Below are positions 1 to 8,669 of a stretch of 64,000 nucleotides of DNA, one piece after another. This stretch comes from Chryseobacterium ureilyticum. GTDB taxonomy: Bacteria > Bacteroidota > Bacteroidia > Flavobacteriales > Weeksellaceae. The DNA lies in NCBI RefSeq assembly GCF_900156735.1, contig NZ_FTOL01000008.1, forward strand, positions 62,001-126,000, given 5' to 3'. Numbering within the stretch: the first letter of the stretch is position 1; each line of letters begins with the position of its first letter. The notes below the pieces were generated by a model, which had not been told where the DNA came from, ran no database searches, and was given only the letters and a program-made list of their open reading frames with translations. The position numbers and the translations under genes were made by a program.

Positions 1-2272
1 TTTTGAATCGTGTTCCTTTGCAAACCTCACATTCAAGCTCAATATCAGCCATGAACTGCATCGAAACATTGATGACTCCTTCACCTTTACATTCATCACA
101 TCTTCCGCCATCTACGTTGAAAGAGAAGTGTTTTGGCTTATAACCCATCATTTTGGCAACTTTCTGTTTCGCAAAAAGATCACGGATGTCATCATAAGCT
201 TTCAGATAGGTTACAGGATTGGAACGGGAAGATTTTCCAATAGGGTTCTGGTCAATCAGTTCAATATTTTTGATGAGTTTTTTAGGGAACTCTACAGAAT
301 CGTAGTCTCCTTTTTTACCTCCCATTCCCAATTGAATCTGAATATCATTGGTAAGGATTTCTTTCATCAAAGTAGATTTTCCACTTCCTGAAACTCCGGA
401 AATCACTGTCAGACTTTCTAAAGGAACATCTACATCTATGTTTTTAAGGTTATTCTGACGAGCACCTTTAATATGAATCCATTCTTTTGCTTTCCTACGT
501 TTCTTCGGAACTTCTATTTCCAATCTTCCCGTAAGATATTCTGATGTTAAAGTATTTGCTTTTTTCAGATCATTATAATCTCCGGCAAATACCAGTTCAC
601 CCCCAAGATAACCAGCTTCAGGACCGATGTCGATGATATAATCAGCGGCATGCATCACATCTTCATCATGTTCTACCACGATAACTGTATTTCCAAGGTC
701 TCGAAGGTTTTTAAGGACTCCGATGAGGTTCTCAGTATCTTTAGAGTGTAGTCCGATGGAAGGCTCATCTAATATATAAATGGAACCTACTAAAGAACTT
801 CCTAAGCTTGTTGCCAGGTTGATTCTTTGGCTTTCTCCTCCGGAAAGGGTGTTGGATGTTCTGTTTAATGTTAAATATCCTAAACCAACCTTTAATAAAA
901 ATTCGAGACGGGTTGTGATTTCGTATAAAAGCCTTTTCGCAACTTCTTTATCATGATCGGATAATTGTAAGCTGTTAATCATTGGAGCCAGTTCATCCAA
1001 CGGAAGTTCAATCATGGATTGAATGTTATGTCCGTCAACTTTTACCCAGCTTGTTTCTTCACGTAATCTTAACCCTTCACACGTAGGGCAAAGAGTTTTT
1101 CCTCTGTAACGGGAAAGCATTACTCTGTACTGAATTTTATAAAGGTTTTCTTCAAGCATTTTGAAGAAATTATTGATGCTTGGGAAAGTGCTTTTACCGT
1201 CACCTTTCCAAAGGAAATTCTTTTGTTCTTTGGTTAATTGGTGGTAAGGTTTATGAATAGGGAAGTCTCCAGCTTTTTTAATAAAGTCTTTTTTCCATTC
1301 ACTCATCGTTTCACCTCTCCAGGATACAACGGCATCTTCATAAATAGATAAAGTTTTATTGGGAATCACAAGATCTTCATCAATTCCTATTACTTTTCCG
1401 TAACCTTCACAAGCCGGACAAGCTCCGTAAGGATTATTGAAACTGAAAAAATGAACATTCGGTTCAAGAAATTCAATTCCATCAAGTTCAAACTTATTGG
1501 AGAATTCTTTTACTTTTTCAGTGTCTGTATTTTTTAAAGAACAATAGCCACGTCCTTCATAAAATGCCATCTGAATAGAGTCAGCAAGTCGTTGTAAGAA
1601 GCTCTCATCTTCTTCATAGGAAAAACGGTCAATAACAAGATTGATTATCATCCCTTTCTCCGGAGTAAATCCGAAGCTCTCAAGGTCTTCAATTCCGGCT
1701 ACATTTCCATTGATTTCAAGTCTTGTAAAACCGGCAAGCTTAAGAATGTTTAAGTTTTCTTTAAAATTATCAACATCATATTCCAATGGTGCCGTCAATA
1801 AAAAAGAAGTATCCTTTTTGGAAGCCTTGATAAAGTCAACCACATCAGAAACTGAATCTTTCTTAACTTCTTCTCCAGAAACCGGCGAAAATGTCTTTCC
1901 GATTCTTGCAAACAAAAGTTTCATATAATCATAAATCTCGGTAGACGTTCCCACCGTAGAACGAGGATTGGATGAAATTACTTTTTGTTGGATCGCAATG
2001 GACGGAGCAAGACCTTTAATGTCATCAACTTTAGGCTTTTCTAATTTACCTAAGAACTGACGGGCATAGGAGCTCAAACTTTCAACATATCTTCTTTGTC
2101 CTTCTGCATAAATCGTATCAAAGGCAAGAGATGATTTACCACTTCCTGAAACTCCTGTAATAACAATCAGTTTATTTTTAGGAATCAGTACATCTATATG
2201 TTTCAGATTGTTAAGGTGAGCATTCTTAACGAAAATCTGTTTTTTTATGTCTATTTCTGTAGTATTAGCCAT
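1..2272 (-). CDS. uvrA: Excinuclease ABC subunit A (UvrA), 3' end cut by window edge
   Basis: DNA-damage recognition ATPase of nucleotide excision repair; works with UvrB in the cytoplasm. Reading the minus strand from ATG at 2272 gives an open frame to the window edge (about 757 residues of a usual 940 or so). The first Walker A (GVSGSGKSS) is at residues 40-48. The pair PYGACPACEGYG and LCPTCEG are zinc-binding cysteine pairs of the first half. The ABC signature TLSGGESQRI lies near plus-strand 822-845, a second Walker A (GVSGSGKST) near 365-405, and a further CxxC...CxxC zinc module near 20-110. The last about 185 residues, with the second signature and Walker B, are outside. Very secure by motif order. 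A palindromic leader precedes it (see 2294-2320). Confidence 0.97.
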   Translation of the reverse strand, partial: MANTTEIDIKKQIFVKNAHLNNLKHIDVLIPKNKLIVITGVSGSGKSSLAFDTIYAEGQRRYVESLSSYARQFLGKLEKPKVDDIKGLAPSIAIQQKVISSNPRSTVGTSTEIYDYMKLLFARIGKTFSPVSGEEVKKDSVSDVVDFIKASKKDTSFLLTAPLEYDVDNFKENLNILKLAGFTRLEINGNVAGIEDLESFGFTPEKGMIINLVIDRFSYEEDESFLQRLADSIQMAFYEGRGYCSLKNTDTEKVKEFSNKFELDGIEFLEPNVHFFSFNNPYGACPACEGYGKVIGIDEDLVIPNKTLSIYEDAVVSWRGETMSEWKKDFIKKAGDFPIHKPYHQLTKEQKNFLWKGDGKSTFPSINNFFKMLEENLYKIQYRVMLSRYRGKTLCPTCEGLRLREETSWVKVDGHNIQSMIELPLDELAPMINSLQLSDHDKEVAKRLLYEITTRLEFLLKVGLGYLTLNRTSNTLSGGESQRINLATSLGSSLVGSIYILDEPSIGLHSKDTENLIGVLKNLRDLGNTVIVVEHDEDVMHAADYIIDIGPEAGYLGGELVFAGDYNDLKKANTLTSEYLTGRLEIEVPKKRRKAKEWIHIKGARQNNLKNIDVDVPLESLTVISGVSGSGKSTLMKEILTNDIQIQLGMGGKKGDYDSVEFPKKLIKNIELIDQNPIGKSSRSNPVTYLKAYDDIRDLFAKQKVAKMMGYKPKHFSFNVDGGRCDECKGEGVINVSMQFMADIELECEVCKGTRFK

Positions 2273-2293
2273 ATTTTGTTTGTTCATAAAAGT

Positions 2294-2320
2294 AACTGTG
2301 CAGCAATATTGCTGTCAGTT
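2294..2320. promoter_or_regulatory. Near-perfect palindrome in the uvrA leader
   Basis: The core CAGCAATATTGCTG (2301-2314) is a perfect 14-bp palindrome, and the flanking AACTG (2294-2298) and CAGTT (2316-2320) extend the dyad with one unpaired base. It lies 22-48 bases upstream of the uvrA start, between the putative promoter and the gene. It could be a repressor operator or an mRNA hairpin. No identity with a known SOS box is claimed. Confidence 0.45.
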
Positions 2321-2423
2321 TAATGGTGTTTTGCCCTGGAATATCAGAGCATGTCATCAATTAAACTTGTAAATTAATTTCTGAATCACCTGATTAAAGA
2401 CAACATATTTAAAAATAGTTGTC

Positions 2424-2431
2424 CAAAAATA
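2424..2431 (-). promoter_or_regulatory. Putative -7 box for uvrA
   Basis: CAAAAATA on the plus strand is TATTTTTG on the minus strand and fits the Bacteroidota -7 consensus TAnnTTTG. Transcription would begin near 2418, giving a leader of about 145 bases that contains the palindrome at 2294-2320. The match is short, so it is only suggestive. Confidence 0.35.
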
Positions 2432-2904
2432 CAATTGAAAAAGAATGTTTTCATCGTAAAATTAAGACCCACAAAATTACGAAAATTTTAGCGAAAATTT
2501 TATGCTTTTGATATTTCTAAAATTATATATGTTGAATAGAAAAATAAGATGTCAAGTGTAAATTATCATCCTTGAAAAAGCAAAATATAATTGAATTTCG
2601 TGGACTTATTTTGTTAATTGCTCTTATTATAAATGGCGCAGGGGATGTCATTATGTTTTTTTATTGAGGTATTGTTTTGTGTTTTAAAATTATTTAAAAT
2701 TGCATTCATAAATATGTAATATAGAAATGAGAAAATTATTCAGAGATCTAGTTACACATTTAATGAGAAAAAGATAGAACTACCCTCAAAAAAACATAGA
2801 CACAGCATTCATGCTGTGTCTTTTTTTATGACAACTATCATTTGCCTGTCTTGGCGAACTCCCTTACTTTTGAATCCTGTTAAAAGAAAACTACGGAAAC
2901 GATT
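2432..2904. other. Intergenic stretch between uvrA and a TonB receptor gene
   Basis: AT-rich, no gene recognised. A 16-codon plus-strand frame (2727-2777, peptide MRKLFRDLVTHLMRKR) ends 21 bases before a strong terminator hairpin that lies in front of the receptor gene. I could not find a cobalamin, TPP or other riboswitch consensus here. The arrangement short ORF plus terminator could be an attenuator or the end of a small RNA. Confidence 0.4.
2799..2827 (+). terminator. Rho-independent terminator or attenuator before the TonB receptor
   Basis: GACACAGCAT (2799-2808) pairs perfectly with ATGCTGTGTC (2811-2820), followed by seven T. It is directed rightwards although no annotated rightward gene lies upstream. 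It therefore ends an unrecognised transcript or conditions expression of the receptor gene that starts at 2905. Confidence 0.7.
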
Positions 2905-4716
2905 ATGATCAAAAAGATAGGAAGTGCTTTTTTTCTGGGATCTTTACTTTGGGTAAATGCACAGGAAAAGACTACAGATATAGAAAGCATTGAATTTCAG
3001 GGGAAATTTATTTCTACACCATATAAAAGCGCCAATCAGAATATTACGGTAATTACTAAAGAAGAAATTGCAAATTCTCCTTCCAAAAGTATTGATGAAA
3101 TTCTTCAGCAGGTACCGGGAATGGATATCAGAAGGAGAGGAGCGAATGGTGTACAGAGTGATATCGGATTCCGCGGAAGTTCTTTTGAACAGGTTTTATT
3201 ACTACTGAACGGGGTTCGAATGAATGATTCCCAGACAGGGCACAATTCCATGAATCTTCCTGTAGATCTTGAAGATGTGGAACGAATTGAGATTATAAAA
3301 GGTCCTGCAGCACGACGTTTCGGACAGAATGCCTATGCCGGTGTAATCAATGTTATTACAAGAACACACATCGGAAAACGTGTAAAAATAACTGCTGAAG
3401 GTGGTGATAACGGTTCGTACGGATTAGGCTTCAATGCGCAGATGGGAAATGAAAAGTTCTCTAATACGCTTCAGGCAAATTCTTCTGCGTCACAGGGATA
3501 TATGTATAATACAGATTATGAGATCAGAAATGTATTCTACCAGGGAAAGCTGAACATTAAAGATGGTGATGTTAGAATCCAGGCAGGTTTTTCTGAGAAG
3601 AAATTCGGAGCGAATGGTTTTTATGCATCAAGTAAGGCAAGAGACCAATATGAGGAAATGCAAGCTTCCATTGTGAGTGTGGCGCATCAGCAGACTTTTG
3701 GGAAGCTAAAGCTTAATTCCAATGTGTACTGGAGAAGAGGGCAGGATATGTACCTTTATACCAGACAAAACCCTAATGGGTATAGAAATATGCACATCGG
3801 AAATAATGTAGGTGGAGAAGTGAACTCAAGTTATCAATGGGGATTGGGAACAACCGGAGTAGGTGTGGAACTGAGAAAAGAACTTTTAGTGAGCAGCAAT
3901 CTTGGAAACCCTAACCGTTTTGTATCGCAGGTTTTCTTCGAGCATCATTTCTCATTATTTGATAAAAAATTAAACATCAGCCCAGGGATTTCGTGGGCAA
4001 ATTATTCCAAAGAAGGAAACTTTTTCTATCCGGGGCTTGATGTAGGATACAACTTTACTCCTAATAGTAAAATCTACGGAAATATAGCCAAAGTGCACCG
4101 TGTTCCTACCTTTACAGAACTTTATTATATAAGCCCAACAGAGCACGGAAATCCGAATTTACGACCTGAGAATGCAATCTCTTCAGAAATAGGATATCAA
4201 TATCAGAATAAAAACCTGTTAGCGAAAGTGAGTGGGTTTTTAAGAGATTCAAAAAACTCTATTGACTGGATTAAAAAAGATATTAATGATAATACCTGGT
4301 TTGCAGGAAATGTAGGAGATATCAAGGTGAAAGGAGTAGAAGCTGAAGTTAATCACAGAGTACTGGATTGGCTGAAATATACGGTTGGTTATACTTATAT
4401 CGACAGTAAATATAACGAGCCGAGTGAATCTGTTTCAAGGTATATTCTGGATAATCTGAGACACCAGTTTATTACAAAACTTGAAGTTAAGTTTCTTAAA
4501 CACTTTACCAATGAAGTTGCATACAGATATAATGAAAGAGTAAATTTAGGAACTTATCAGCTGGTGGATGAGAAGTTGAGCTTTGCTAAGAAAGATTATT
4601 CTGTCTATGTTTTGATTAATAATATTACCAATACAAAATATACGGAAGCATTTGGCGTTCAAATGCCTCAAAGATGGTTTCATATAGGGTTTTCTTACAA
4701 TATTGATATTAAGTAA
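2905..4716 (+). CDS. TonB-dependent outer membrane receptor (BtuB-like, small type)
   Basis: Outer membrane beta-barrel that imports a scarce ligand using TonB energy. Seen: a signal peptide (cleavage likely after WVNA, residue 19), a plug domain at about 45-155 with the patterns VPGMDIRRRG, GFRGSSFEQVLLLLNGVRMND and VERIEIIKGPAARRFGQNAYAGVINVIT, then a barrel with an end GFSYNIDIK. At 603 residues it is short for this phylum and lacks the usual N-terminal carboxypeptidase-regulatory-like domain, resembling BtuB or siderophore receptors rather than SusC. The ligand cannot be told: no cobalamin riboswitch is visible upstream. A DUF2490 protein follows after 82 bases. Confidence 0.9.
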   Translation: MIKKIGSAFFLGSLLWVNAQEKTTDIESIEFQGKFISTPYKSANQNITVITKEEIANSPSKSIDEILQQVPGMDIRRRGANGVQSDIGFRGSSFEQVLLLLNGVRMNDSQTGHNSMNLPVDLEDVERIEIIKGPAARRFGQNAYAGVINVITRTHIGKRVKITAEGGDNGSYGLGFNAQMGNEKFSNTLQANSSASQGYMYNTDYEIRNVFYQGKLNIKDGDVRIQAGFSEKKFGANGFYASSKARDQYEEMQASIVSVAHQQTFGKLKLNSNVYWRRGQDMYLYTRQNPNGYRNMHIGNNVGGEVNSSYQWGLGTTGVGVELRKELLVSSNLGNPNRFVSQVFFEHHFSLFDKKLNISPGISWANYSKEGNFFYPGLDVGYNFTPNSKIYGNIAKVHRVPTFTELYYISPTEHGNPNLRPENAISSEIGYQYQNKNLLAKVSGFLRDSKNSIDWIKKDINDNTWFAGNVGDIKVKGVEAEVNHRVLDWLKYTVGYTYIDSKYNEPSESVSRYILDNLRHQFITKLEVKFLKHFTNEVAYRYNERVNLGTYQLVDEKLSFAKKDYSVYVLINNITNTKYTEAFGVQMPQRWFHIGFSYNIDIK

Positions 4717-4737
4717 TCGTTAATTTGATATTAACGA
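4717..4737. repeat. 8-bp inverted repeat after the receptor gene
   Basis: TCGTTAAT (4717-4724) and ATTAACGA (4730-4737) form a perfect stem with a 5-base loop, starting just after the receptor stop codon. There is no T-run after it, so it is more likely an operator for the next gene or an mRNA-stabilising hairpin than a terminator. Confidence 0.3.
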
Positions 4738-4778
4738 AAGTTAATATTAAAAAAATATTAAAAAATCATTAAAAAATC

Positions 4779-4786
4779 TACATTTG
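4779..4786 (+). promoter_or_regulatory. -7 box TACATTTG upstream of the DUF2490 gene
   Basis: Exact match to TAnnTTTG, with transcription expected near 4792 and the ATG at 4799, so the leader is only about 8 bases. This supports ATG 4799 over the upstream TTG at 4784, which lies inside the promoter box. Confidence 0.6.
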
Positions 4787-4798
4787 CAAAAATTTTGT

Positions 4799-5515
4799 AT
4801 GAAACGTCTTTTAGGAATAAGTCTACTTTTAAGTTTATCTTTATTTAAAGCACAAGAGCACATTTCCAGCTTCAATGCCGTGACTTTAACTTACAAGTTT
4901 CATCCAAAATTTTTCATTTATGGAGAAGGTCAATTAAGAGGTAATGAAGATTACACATATCCAGATTATTATGAGATAAAGGGAGGTTTGGGATATAATC
5001 TTACCAAGAATCATAAACCTTTTGTAGGTCTAGGGAGGTATGTGAATTATAAAGACCACAAATTAAGCAGAGAAGAGTTCAGGGTATGGCTTCAGGATGT
5101 TATTGATATTAAAAAAGGAATCGTAAAATTTGAAAACCGTTTCCGTGCAGAGAAAAGCTGGTTTTATGAACCTCAAATAGACAAGACTTCCCAAAGAATG
5201 CGTTACCGTTATCGTTTGAATGTGAGTGTTCCTCTGAACTCAAAAACCATTCAGAAAGGAACTATCTTCGCGAATGCTTACGACGAAATTTTTCTTGTAA
5301 CCCCGATGAAGCCTACTTTTGCCAGAAACAGAGTATATGGCGGTTTCGGCTATCAGATCGATGATTATTTCGGTATTGTGAGCGGTTACCTTTGGCAGCG
5401 CGAGTTTGAAGCCAAAGGAAACAAGAACTTACATTTCATTTATCTTGCTTTAAACATCAATATCGATGGTACAGACCATCATGTGAAGACGTATGATTTC
5501 CCTGGGGCGGATTAA
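4799..5515 (+). CDS. DUF2490 family outer membrane protein
   Basis: Predicted secreted barrel-like protein of unknown function. ATG at 4799 gives a 238-residue product with a clean signal peptide (MKRLLGISLLLSLSLFKAQ, cleavage after KA or KAQ). The body is rich in alternating aromatic/hydrophobic strands (WLQDVIDIKKGIVKFENRFRAEK, RMRYRYRLNVSVPL, VYGGFGYQID), the pattern seen in DUF2490 proteins of Bacteroidota. It follows the TonB receptor but carries its own promoter, so a functional link is only suggested. Its stop overlaps the stop of the convergent metallopeptidase gene by four bases, with no room for a terminator. Confidence 0.75.
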   Translation: MKRLLGISLLLSLSLFKAQEHISSFNAVTLTYKFHPKFFIYGEGQLRGNEDYTYPDYYEIKGGLGYNLTKNHKPFVGLGRYVNYKDHKLSREEFRVWLQDVIDIKKGIVKFENRFRAEKSWFYEPQIDKTSQRMRYRYRLNVSVPLNSKTIQKGTIFANAYDEIFLVTPMKPTFARNRVYGGFGYQIDDYFGIVSGYLWQREFEAKGNKNLHFIYLALNINIDGTDHHVKTYDFPGAD

Positions 5516-7563
5516 GAAACTTTATCCACTATTACCTGTAGATTTAATAATTCCTGTTTAGAACTTAAATAGTATTCGTTCAATAATGCCTGGTATCTTT
5601 CAATAATAGATGAAAGAACCTTGACTTCATTTTCAAGATAGTGGTCATTATTAAAATAAATGTATTCGGCATCTGCATACTGCTGAAAAAGAGTTCGGTC
5701 TTCAGTTGTTAAAGATTCTCCATAAACTGAATTTTCCAGAAGATTTCTTATTTTTTGTTTAAAAGGCTTTTCTGCTTTCAGTAATTTAGCTCTGTGTATA
5801 CGAATTTCTTCAAAAGGTAGAGTTACGGTCATGAACTGTACATAAGGTATAAATTCATTAAGACTATTCTGAAAATCATCAAACTCCTTGTCTATAGCAG
5901 CGAATTTTTTATATTTATTGATAAGATCTGCCTTGTTGTTTTCATCCGATTCTCTGTAATAATGCTGAAATATGGCTTTGTCGTTTTCATTCAGTTCATC
6001 CTTTACTTTTTTCAGCTCTTCTTCAAGTTTAGGAATAAGATTTTTAGCATCTTTTGATCGGTATAAACTGCCATCGAATCTGAATGTCTTTATTTCGTTT
6101 GGATGAGACATCAGATAGTTTAAAGTTTGCAAATCATTTTCTATTCCCACTTTTTCATAAACTAATGAAACTTTTTTATCGCTGAAAAGAGCAGTTTTAT
6201 CATAAGGGTCGGTGACTAGAGCAATATCGTCAATATTCTCTAAAACAGGGTTGTATCTGTCATAATATCCATTGAAATTTGAATTTAAATCATGATAGGA
6301 ATTTTGGCTCAGATAATATTGAACAAAACTTTCATTATCAATAAACTCTCCAACATTTTTTATTTGTAACAGCGTCAGATATTTTTTTGTCATGATTGCC
6401 GAGATACTGTCGAATCCTTGAATAATTTCTCTTGAAAGTCTGTGATCAGGAGCTGCATTTTTAGTTGGGTTTGTTTTTATTTTTTCAATTCTTTTAGCGA
6501 TATCCGGGTGAGATGCCCATTGATCTTCAATTTCTATCCTTGATTTATTATAACGGGTAATATCCTCCAGATCTATTTTAGGAAGCCCGTTTATGTAAGG
6601 GTGATTATTTCTTTCGTTGAAAATTTTCATCAGTGAATCCTGATTCTGATAAAGGTTTTTAGGTTGATATTTTTGATTGCTTTCAATGTAAAAATTGATG
6701 GAATAGTTCAAGGCAGCATCACTTAATTCCAGTCTTAGTAATGATGATGCTTGTTCTTCAGGGTTGGTAACGAAAGTAGCAATAGCATCAGCATTATATT
6801 CCATTTCCCTTTGAAGAGAAGCGTGATTTCTGAAAAGAAAACTTGAAACTCCCTTTAGAATAGATTGAAATGCACTGATAAAGCCTACCGAAATATGACC
6901 GAAAAATTTAAAAATAAGATTTCCTCCGGCAAATTCCATGATAAAATTTTCATATTCTTTATTGTTGTAAACCGTTTCAAAAATAATTTTTTCCGCCTGA
7001 TTTACGTAGCCTCCTATTTTCATACTTCTTTGTGAGAAATGTCCAAACTCATGAGCAAGAATGGTTCTCAGTTCTCCAACACTGGTTGTGTTGATTAGTC
7101 CCATTCCGATGGTTAGATTCTTTTTTACTGGTAAAAACATACTCCAGAATACGGAATTATAACTGACACTAGCATTTACATCAGGGGAAAGAAATACCTT
7201 TTTAGGAGGTTGTACCTTTGTTTCTGCTACAATTTCATCAATCATAGTAAAGAGTTGCGGTTGATGGGCACGTGTCACTTCTATCAAATGACGTGTACTG
7301 TAATTATTTTTCCTGAAAATAAACTTAACAAGGAATATAAACACAAAAACACCCACACTAAATAATCCTGCCGCACCGAACAGAGTAAGGTAATTCGTAT
7401 TAATACTCAATAGCTTTATAGCGCCATAGCCCAGCAGAAAGACCATGAAAAGAGAAGCTATAATAAGTATTAAGTAGATCAGAAAGAAAACTGATACTGA
7501 TACAATAGCGGAAATAAGCTTAGATTGATAAGCTTTTGAAATTTTGGGCAGGTTATTAGTCAT
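5512..7563 (-). CDS. M48 family membrane metallopeptidase
   Basis: Zinc protease of the HtpX/Ste24-like group, probably acting at the inner membrane. Two hydrophobic segments lie at about 20-50 and 60-83. The zinc site HEFGH is at residues 171-175 and the third ligand motif ExxxD at E255-D259 (EMEYNADA). At 683 residues it is much longer than HtpX (about 300). The extra C-terminal 400 residues are charged, partly helical and without a recognised domain. It lies 10 bases downstream of the HD hydrolase gene, so the two probably share a transcript from the promoter at 8041-8048. The substrate is unknown. Confidence 0.88.
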   Translation of the reverse strand: MTNNLPKISKAYQSKLISAIVSVSVFFLIYLILIIASLFMVFLLGYGAIKLLSINTNYLTLFGAAGLFSVGVFVFIFLVKFIFRKNNYSTRHLIEVTRAHQPQLFTMIDEIVAETKVQPPKKVFLSPDVNASVSYNSVFWSMFLPVKKNLTIGMGLINTTSVGELRTILAHEFGHFSQRSMKIGGYVNQAEKIIFETVYNNKEYENFIMEFAGGNLIFKFFGHISVGFISAFQSILKGVSSFLFRNHASLQREMEYNADAIATFVTNPEEQASSLLRLELSDAALNYSINFYIESNQKYQPKNLYQNQDSLMKIFNERNNHPYINGLPKIDLEDITRYNKSRIEIEDQWASHPDIAKRIEKIKTNPTKNAAPDHRLSREIIQGFDSISAIMTKKYLTLLQIKNVGEFIDNESFVQYYLSQNSYHDLNSNFNGYYDRYNPVLENIDDIALVTDPYDKTALFSDKKVSLVYEKVGIENDLQTLNYLMSHPNEIKTFRFDGSLYRSKDAKNLIPKLEEELKKVKDELNENDKAIFQHYYRESDENNKADLINKYKKFAAIDKEFDDFQNSLNEFIPYVQFMTVTLPFEEIRIHRAKLLKAEKPFKQKIRNLLENSVYGESLTTEDRTLFQQYADAEYIYFNNDHYLENEVKVLSSIIERYQALLNEYYLSSKQELLNLQVIVDKVS

Positions 7564-7573
7564 TGTGTTTTTA

Positions 7574-8020
7574 TTAATATTTTTCTACTAGATAGCGATA
7601 GGCTTTAAGATATTTATTAAACCTTTTAATGTCTTTGGGAGTAAGCTCTCTGTTTACTCTCCTAAGATCCATATTATCACGAAGATCATTGATTTTTACA
7701 GCAACAGACAGGAGAGATCTTTCTGTTCTTTTGATAAAATCATCATAGTCTTCTTCCGGATCGAATTTTGTGAGGCAGCTGATCGCAAAAATCATATATT
7801 CAGGAAAACCTTCAGACCTTAAATAATCCAGACTGAATTCCAAAGGATGATCTTCTACGACATCATGTAAGACACCAACAATCTTTTCATCAATTGTTTT
7901 ACCATATTCCATCACACGCATTACGTGTCCTATGTATGGAGCATGATATTTATCTGTTTGCCCTTTATGCGCCTTATCAGCGATTTTGATTGCTTTATTC
8001 AGTAATTCTTCTTTTGTCAT
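7574..8020 (-). CDS. HD-domain hydrolase, MESH1/RelA-SpoT hydrolase-like
   Basis: Small single-domain HD phosphohydrolase (148 residues). Metal-binding residues are visible as H32 (GHVMRV), H52-D53 and E56-D57 (LHDVVED) and N111-D112 (KINDLRDN), the layout of the ppGpp-hydrolase half of RelA/SpoT and of MESH1. The N-terminal HKGQTDKYHAPYIGH is also typical. By family it could remove the 3' pyrophosphate of (p)ppGpp or hydrolyse NADPH; the sequence cannot decide. First gene of a two-gene unit with the M48 peptidase. Confidence 0.75.
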   Translation of the reverse strand: MTKEELLNKAIKIADKAHKGQTDKYHAPYIGHVMRVMEYGKTIDEKIVGVLHDVVEDHPLEFSLDYLRSEGFPEYMIFAISCLTKFDPEEDYDDFIKRTERSLLSVAVKINDLRDNMDLRRVNRELTPKDIKRFNKYLKAYRYLVEKY

Positions 8021-8040
8021 TTTTCTAAGAAAATAGAGTA

Positions 8041-8048
8041 CAAAAATA
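8041..8048 (-). promoter_or_regulatory. -7 box for the HD/M48 operon
   Basis: CAAAAATA reads TATTTTTG on the minus strand. The start of transcription would be near 8035, 15 bases before the ATG at 8020. It adjoins the terminator stem at 8051-8075, so the end of the yegP transcript and the start of this one are interleaved. Confidence 0.5.
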
Positions 8049-8050
8049 AA

Positions 8051-8075
8051 AAATGCCTTAAAAAATAAGGCATTT
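8051..8075 (-). terminator. Terminator after the YegP gene
   Basis: AAATGCCTTA (8051-8060) pairs with TAAGGCATTT (8066-8075) across a 5-base loop. On the minus strand the stem is followed by a U-rich run. It is placed 25 bases after the stop of the YegP-family gene. Confidence 0.75.
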
Positions 8076-8099
8076 TTATCAAGATTATTTTAGAAGATT

Positions 8100-8435
8100 T
8101 TACATATTTGTTTCATCCTCTACAGAAGCATTCGGAGCATTGTTTTTTACAGATTCGATTCCGTTTTCCATGCCATTATCAGATTCGTACATTTGGCTGG
8201 TTCCTACGATTTGTCCGTTTCCAGCTTTAAGGTTAAAGTAACATCTGCCATCTTTAGCTGTGTTTCTTTCAAATTTTGAATCTTCCTGAGCATTGGTTTT
8301 TACTGAACTGATTCCGTTTTCACAAGAGGGTTTTGTGCTGTATCCCTGACTTGTCAGGATTACCTGTCCGTTTGCAGCTTTAAGATTGAATTGAAAATCA
8401 CCGTTTGTTCTTTTTGAAATAACAAATTTTCCCAT
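8100..8435 (-). CDS. YegP family protein (DUF1508, two repeats)
   Basis: Small cytoplasmic protein of unknown function, 111 residues. Two tandem DUF1508 repeats are plain: FVISKRTNGDFQFNLKAANGQVILTSQGY at about 4-32 followed by a helix, and RNTAKDGRCYFNLKAGNGQIVGTSQMY at about 57-83 followed by a matching helix. The repeat core is F-LKA-NGQ-I-TSQ-Y. The acidic tail (PNASVEDETNM) is unstructured. It is a monocistronic gene with its own terminator. Confidence 0.85.
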   Translation of the reverse strand: MGKFVISKRTNGDFQFNLKAANGQVILTSQGYSTKPSCENGISSVKTNAQEDSKFERNTAKDGRCYFNLKAGNGQIVGTSQMYESDNGMENGIESVKNNAPNASVEDETNM

Positions 8436-8615
8436 AGTAAATAGTCTTAGATTGTTTTTTGGTTATTATTTTAAGGTCTTGCCTTCGTTATACTTTTGTG
8501 AATAGTTTGTTTGAAATACCTTTTAAGTTAAAAGTTTTTAGATATAATAAAATTAAGAAAAAATATTTAAATCTAAAACTCTTTAATGCTGTATTGGTTT
8601 AAAAATTAAGGACAT

Positions 8616-8639
8616 AAAAAAACACCCCATTGTGGGGTG
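8616..8639 (-). terminator. Terminator of the beta-oxidation operon
   Basis: CACCCCA (8623-8629) pairs with TGGGGTG (8633-8639). On the minus strand the stem is followed by a run of seven U (A at 8616-8622). It lies 30 bases after the acyl-CoA dehydrogenase stop and ends the marR-fad operon. Confidence 0.85.
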
Positions 8640-8669
8640 CCTTTGAATCAAATTTATGTTATTAAAAGA

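Noticed and set aside
2273..2904. A cobalamin or TPP riboswitch before the TonB-dependent receptor
   Set aside because: The receptor is BtuB-like, but I could not recognise the conserved core motifs of these riboswitches in the region.
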